The translations under genes were made by a program, and so were the position numbers. Positions 63,045 to 64,000 of a stretch of DNA of 64,000 nt are shown piece by piece. The stretch is from Pseudoruegeria sp. HB172150 (GTDB lineage Bacteria; Pseudomonadota; Alphaproteobacteria; Rhodobacterales; Rhodobacteraceae). Under the pieces are notes generated by a model. The model ran no database searches. It worked only from the letters and a program-made list of their open reading frames with translations, and was not told the origin of the DNA. Each line of letters begins with the position of its first letter. Position 1 is the first letter of the stretch. The DNA is taken from positions 1,922,001 through 1,986,000 of the forward strand of contig NZ_JAATNG010000001.1 in assembly GCF_013184805.1 (NCBI RefSeq), read 5' to 3'.

Positions 63045-64000
63045 TTACCCGTTCTTCTCGATGCCGAAATACGCGGCAAGCGGCGGCAGCATGACGGTTC
63101 CGTTCTCTGCCGTTCTCTCGTAGGGCGCGTCCGGCGCGGCTGTCCAGTCACCGTCGGGCAGCGAGACAGTTGCAGGCGCGCCGCCGAAATTGAAAGCACA
63201 CAGAATGCGTTCTTTTTCATGGGCCCGGATCAGGACAAGGATGTCCTGACTGGCCTCCACCACCTCAAGGCTGCCCTTGGCGAAGGCGGCATGCGCCGTC
63301 CGGAACGCGATGGCCCTTCGGTAGAAGGCAAGCGTGGAGGACGGGTCGTCCTCCTGCACCGACACCGCGCGGTTCACGTGTTCCATCGCGACCGGCAGCC
63401 ACGGCTTGCCCTCGGTGAAGCCGCCGTTGTGATTGTCGCGGTTCCACGGCATCGGAGTGCGGCAGCCGTCACGGCCCTTGAACTTCGGCCAGAAGCGGAT
63501 GCCGTAGGGATCCTGAAGGTCCTCGTAGGCGACATAGGCCTCGGTCAGGCCCAGTTCCTCGCCCTGATACAGGCAGAGCGTGCCGCGTAGTGACATCAAC
63601 AGCGCCGCGGCCAGGCGCAGCCCGTCCTCGGACAGGTACCAGCGCGAGGCGTGGCGCACCACGTCGTGGTTGGAAAACGCCCAGCAGGCCCAGCCGTCGC
63701 CGATGCCTTCCTCGTAATCCTTCAGCACCTGTGCCACGTGGCTGCCCGACAGCGGCTCGTTCGCGAGAAAGTCGAAGCCGTAGCACATGTGGACCTTGTC
63801 GCCGCCCGAGGTGTAGGCCGCCTGGATTTCCATCCCGCGCTGCGCCTCGCCGACCTCGCCCACCGCGGTGGAACCGGGAAACTCGTCCAGCACCGCCCGG
63901 AAACGCTTGAGGAATTCCAGGTTCTCGGGCTGGTTCTTGGAATAGAGGTGGTTCTGCCAGTTATACGGGTTCACCGCCGGCGCGGTCTTGTCGTTGCGCT
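63045..64000 (-). CDS. aglA: Alpha-glucosidase (GH13), C-terminal part
   Basis: The gene runs off the right edge; ~318 residues are visible. It has GH13 landmarks TAVGEVGEAQ (catalytic Glu region), WAFSNHDVVRHASRW and the later LCLYQGEELGLTEAYV, and GCRTPMPWNRDNHNGGF. It would hydrolyse alpha-glucosides imported by the adjacent transporter. The frame is open to base 64000, so the start lies outside the window. Confidence 0.9.
   Translation of the reverse strand, partial: RNDKTAPAVNPYNWQNHLYSKNQPENLEFLKRFRAVLDEFPGSTAVGEVGEAQRGMEIQAAYTSGGDKVHMCYGFDFLANEPLSGSHVAQVLKDYEEGIGDGWACWAFSNHDVVRHASRWYLSEDGLRLAAALLMSLRGTLCLYQGEELGLTEAYVAYEDLQDPYGIRFWPKFKGRDGCRTPMPWNRDNHNGGFTEGKPWLPVAMEHVNRAVSVQEDDPSSTLAFYRRAIAFRTAHAAFAKGSLEVVEASQDILVLIRAHEKERILCAFNFGGAPATVSLPDGDWTAAPDAPYERTAENGTVMLPPLAAYFGIEKNG

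Noticed and set aside
1-64000. CRISPR array or intact insertion sequence
   Set aside because: No series of regularly spaced repeats and no transposase-like protein with terminal inverted repeats was found.

Overview
The window looks like a chromosomal segment of an alphaproteobacterium of the Rhodobacteraceae (roseobacter group). The evidence is gene order: dusB(nifR3)-ntrB-ntrC-ntrY-ntrX followed by trkA-trkH-hfq-hflX on one strand, a fused ispDF-pgpA-cinA block, and an xerD/aroK/aroB neighbourhood. Genes are GC-rich, many overlap by ATGA, and several appear to start at GTG or TTG. Nearly everything reads as ordinary core chromosome. There is one tRNA (Leu, CAA) and no rRNA, CRISPR array or intact insertion sequence.

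Layout. 1-9.5 kb: the 3' end of miaA, an AraC regulator, then an oligopeptide-type ABC importer (Tat-exported binding protein, two permeases, one fused double ATPase) and a TPR protein. 9.5-21.2 kb: DUF1206 membrane protein, lytic transglycosylase, ssb, aquaporin, DoxX, aroB/aroK, a conserved secreted protein, xerD, a frameshifted ABM-domain gene, a CNNM/CBS protein and a HerA-like ATPase. 21.2-21.6 kb: a gene-free gap with two plus-strand rho-independent terminators and one good promoter, read here as a tandem small-RNA locus. 21.6-27.5 kb: an IalB-family protein, a ketosynthase-ACP-LpxD trio, and a divergent L,D-transpeptidase / M15-like peptidase pair. 27.6-32.7 kb: molybdenum cofactor genes (moeA, mobB, mobA, fdhD), a class II aldolase, tRNA-Leu and a zinc metallopeptidase. 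32.8-42.0 kb: VTT membrane protein, dsbB, a beta-hydroxyacid dehydrogenase, penicillin acylase, hflX, hfq, trkH and trkA.

42.0-45.3 kb is the only clearly accessory stretch. It separates trkA from ntrX and holds a small lipoprotein, a perfect 23-bp tandem duplication, three unrecognised genes or ORFs (one with a GGIGHNQPPE motif), a decayed-looking intergenic segment and a secreted hypothetical protein. 45.3-52.5 kb carries both nitrogen two-component systems and dusB. 52.7-64 kb holds ispDF, pgpA, cinA, an MmgE/PrpD protein, a COQ10-like START protein, hpt, a LysR regulator divergent from two c-type cytochromes, a FemAB/GNAT-like protein, a glutaredoxin-MauE fusion, and the start of an alpha-glucoside uptake locus (aglK and the 3' part of aglA).

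The most interesting leads are the tandem small-RNA locus at 21.2-21.5 kb, the accessory block at 42.6-44.8 kb, the dedicated ACP/ketosynthase/LpxD trio, the absence of GAFTGA from both NtrC and NtrX, and the single-base frameshift in a homopolymer of the ABM gene. All family assignments come from reading the sequence by eye and from memory of the families; no database search was run.
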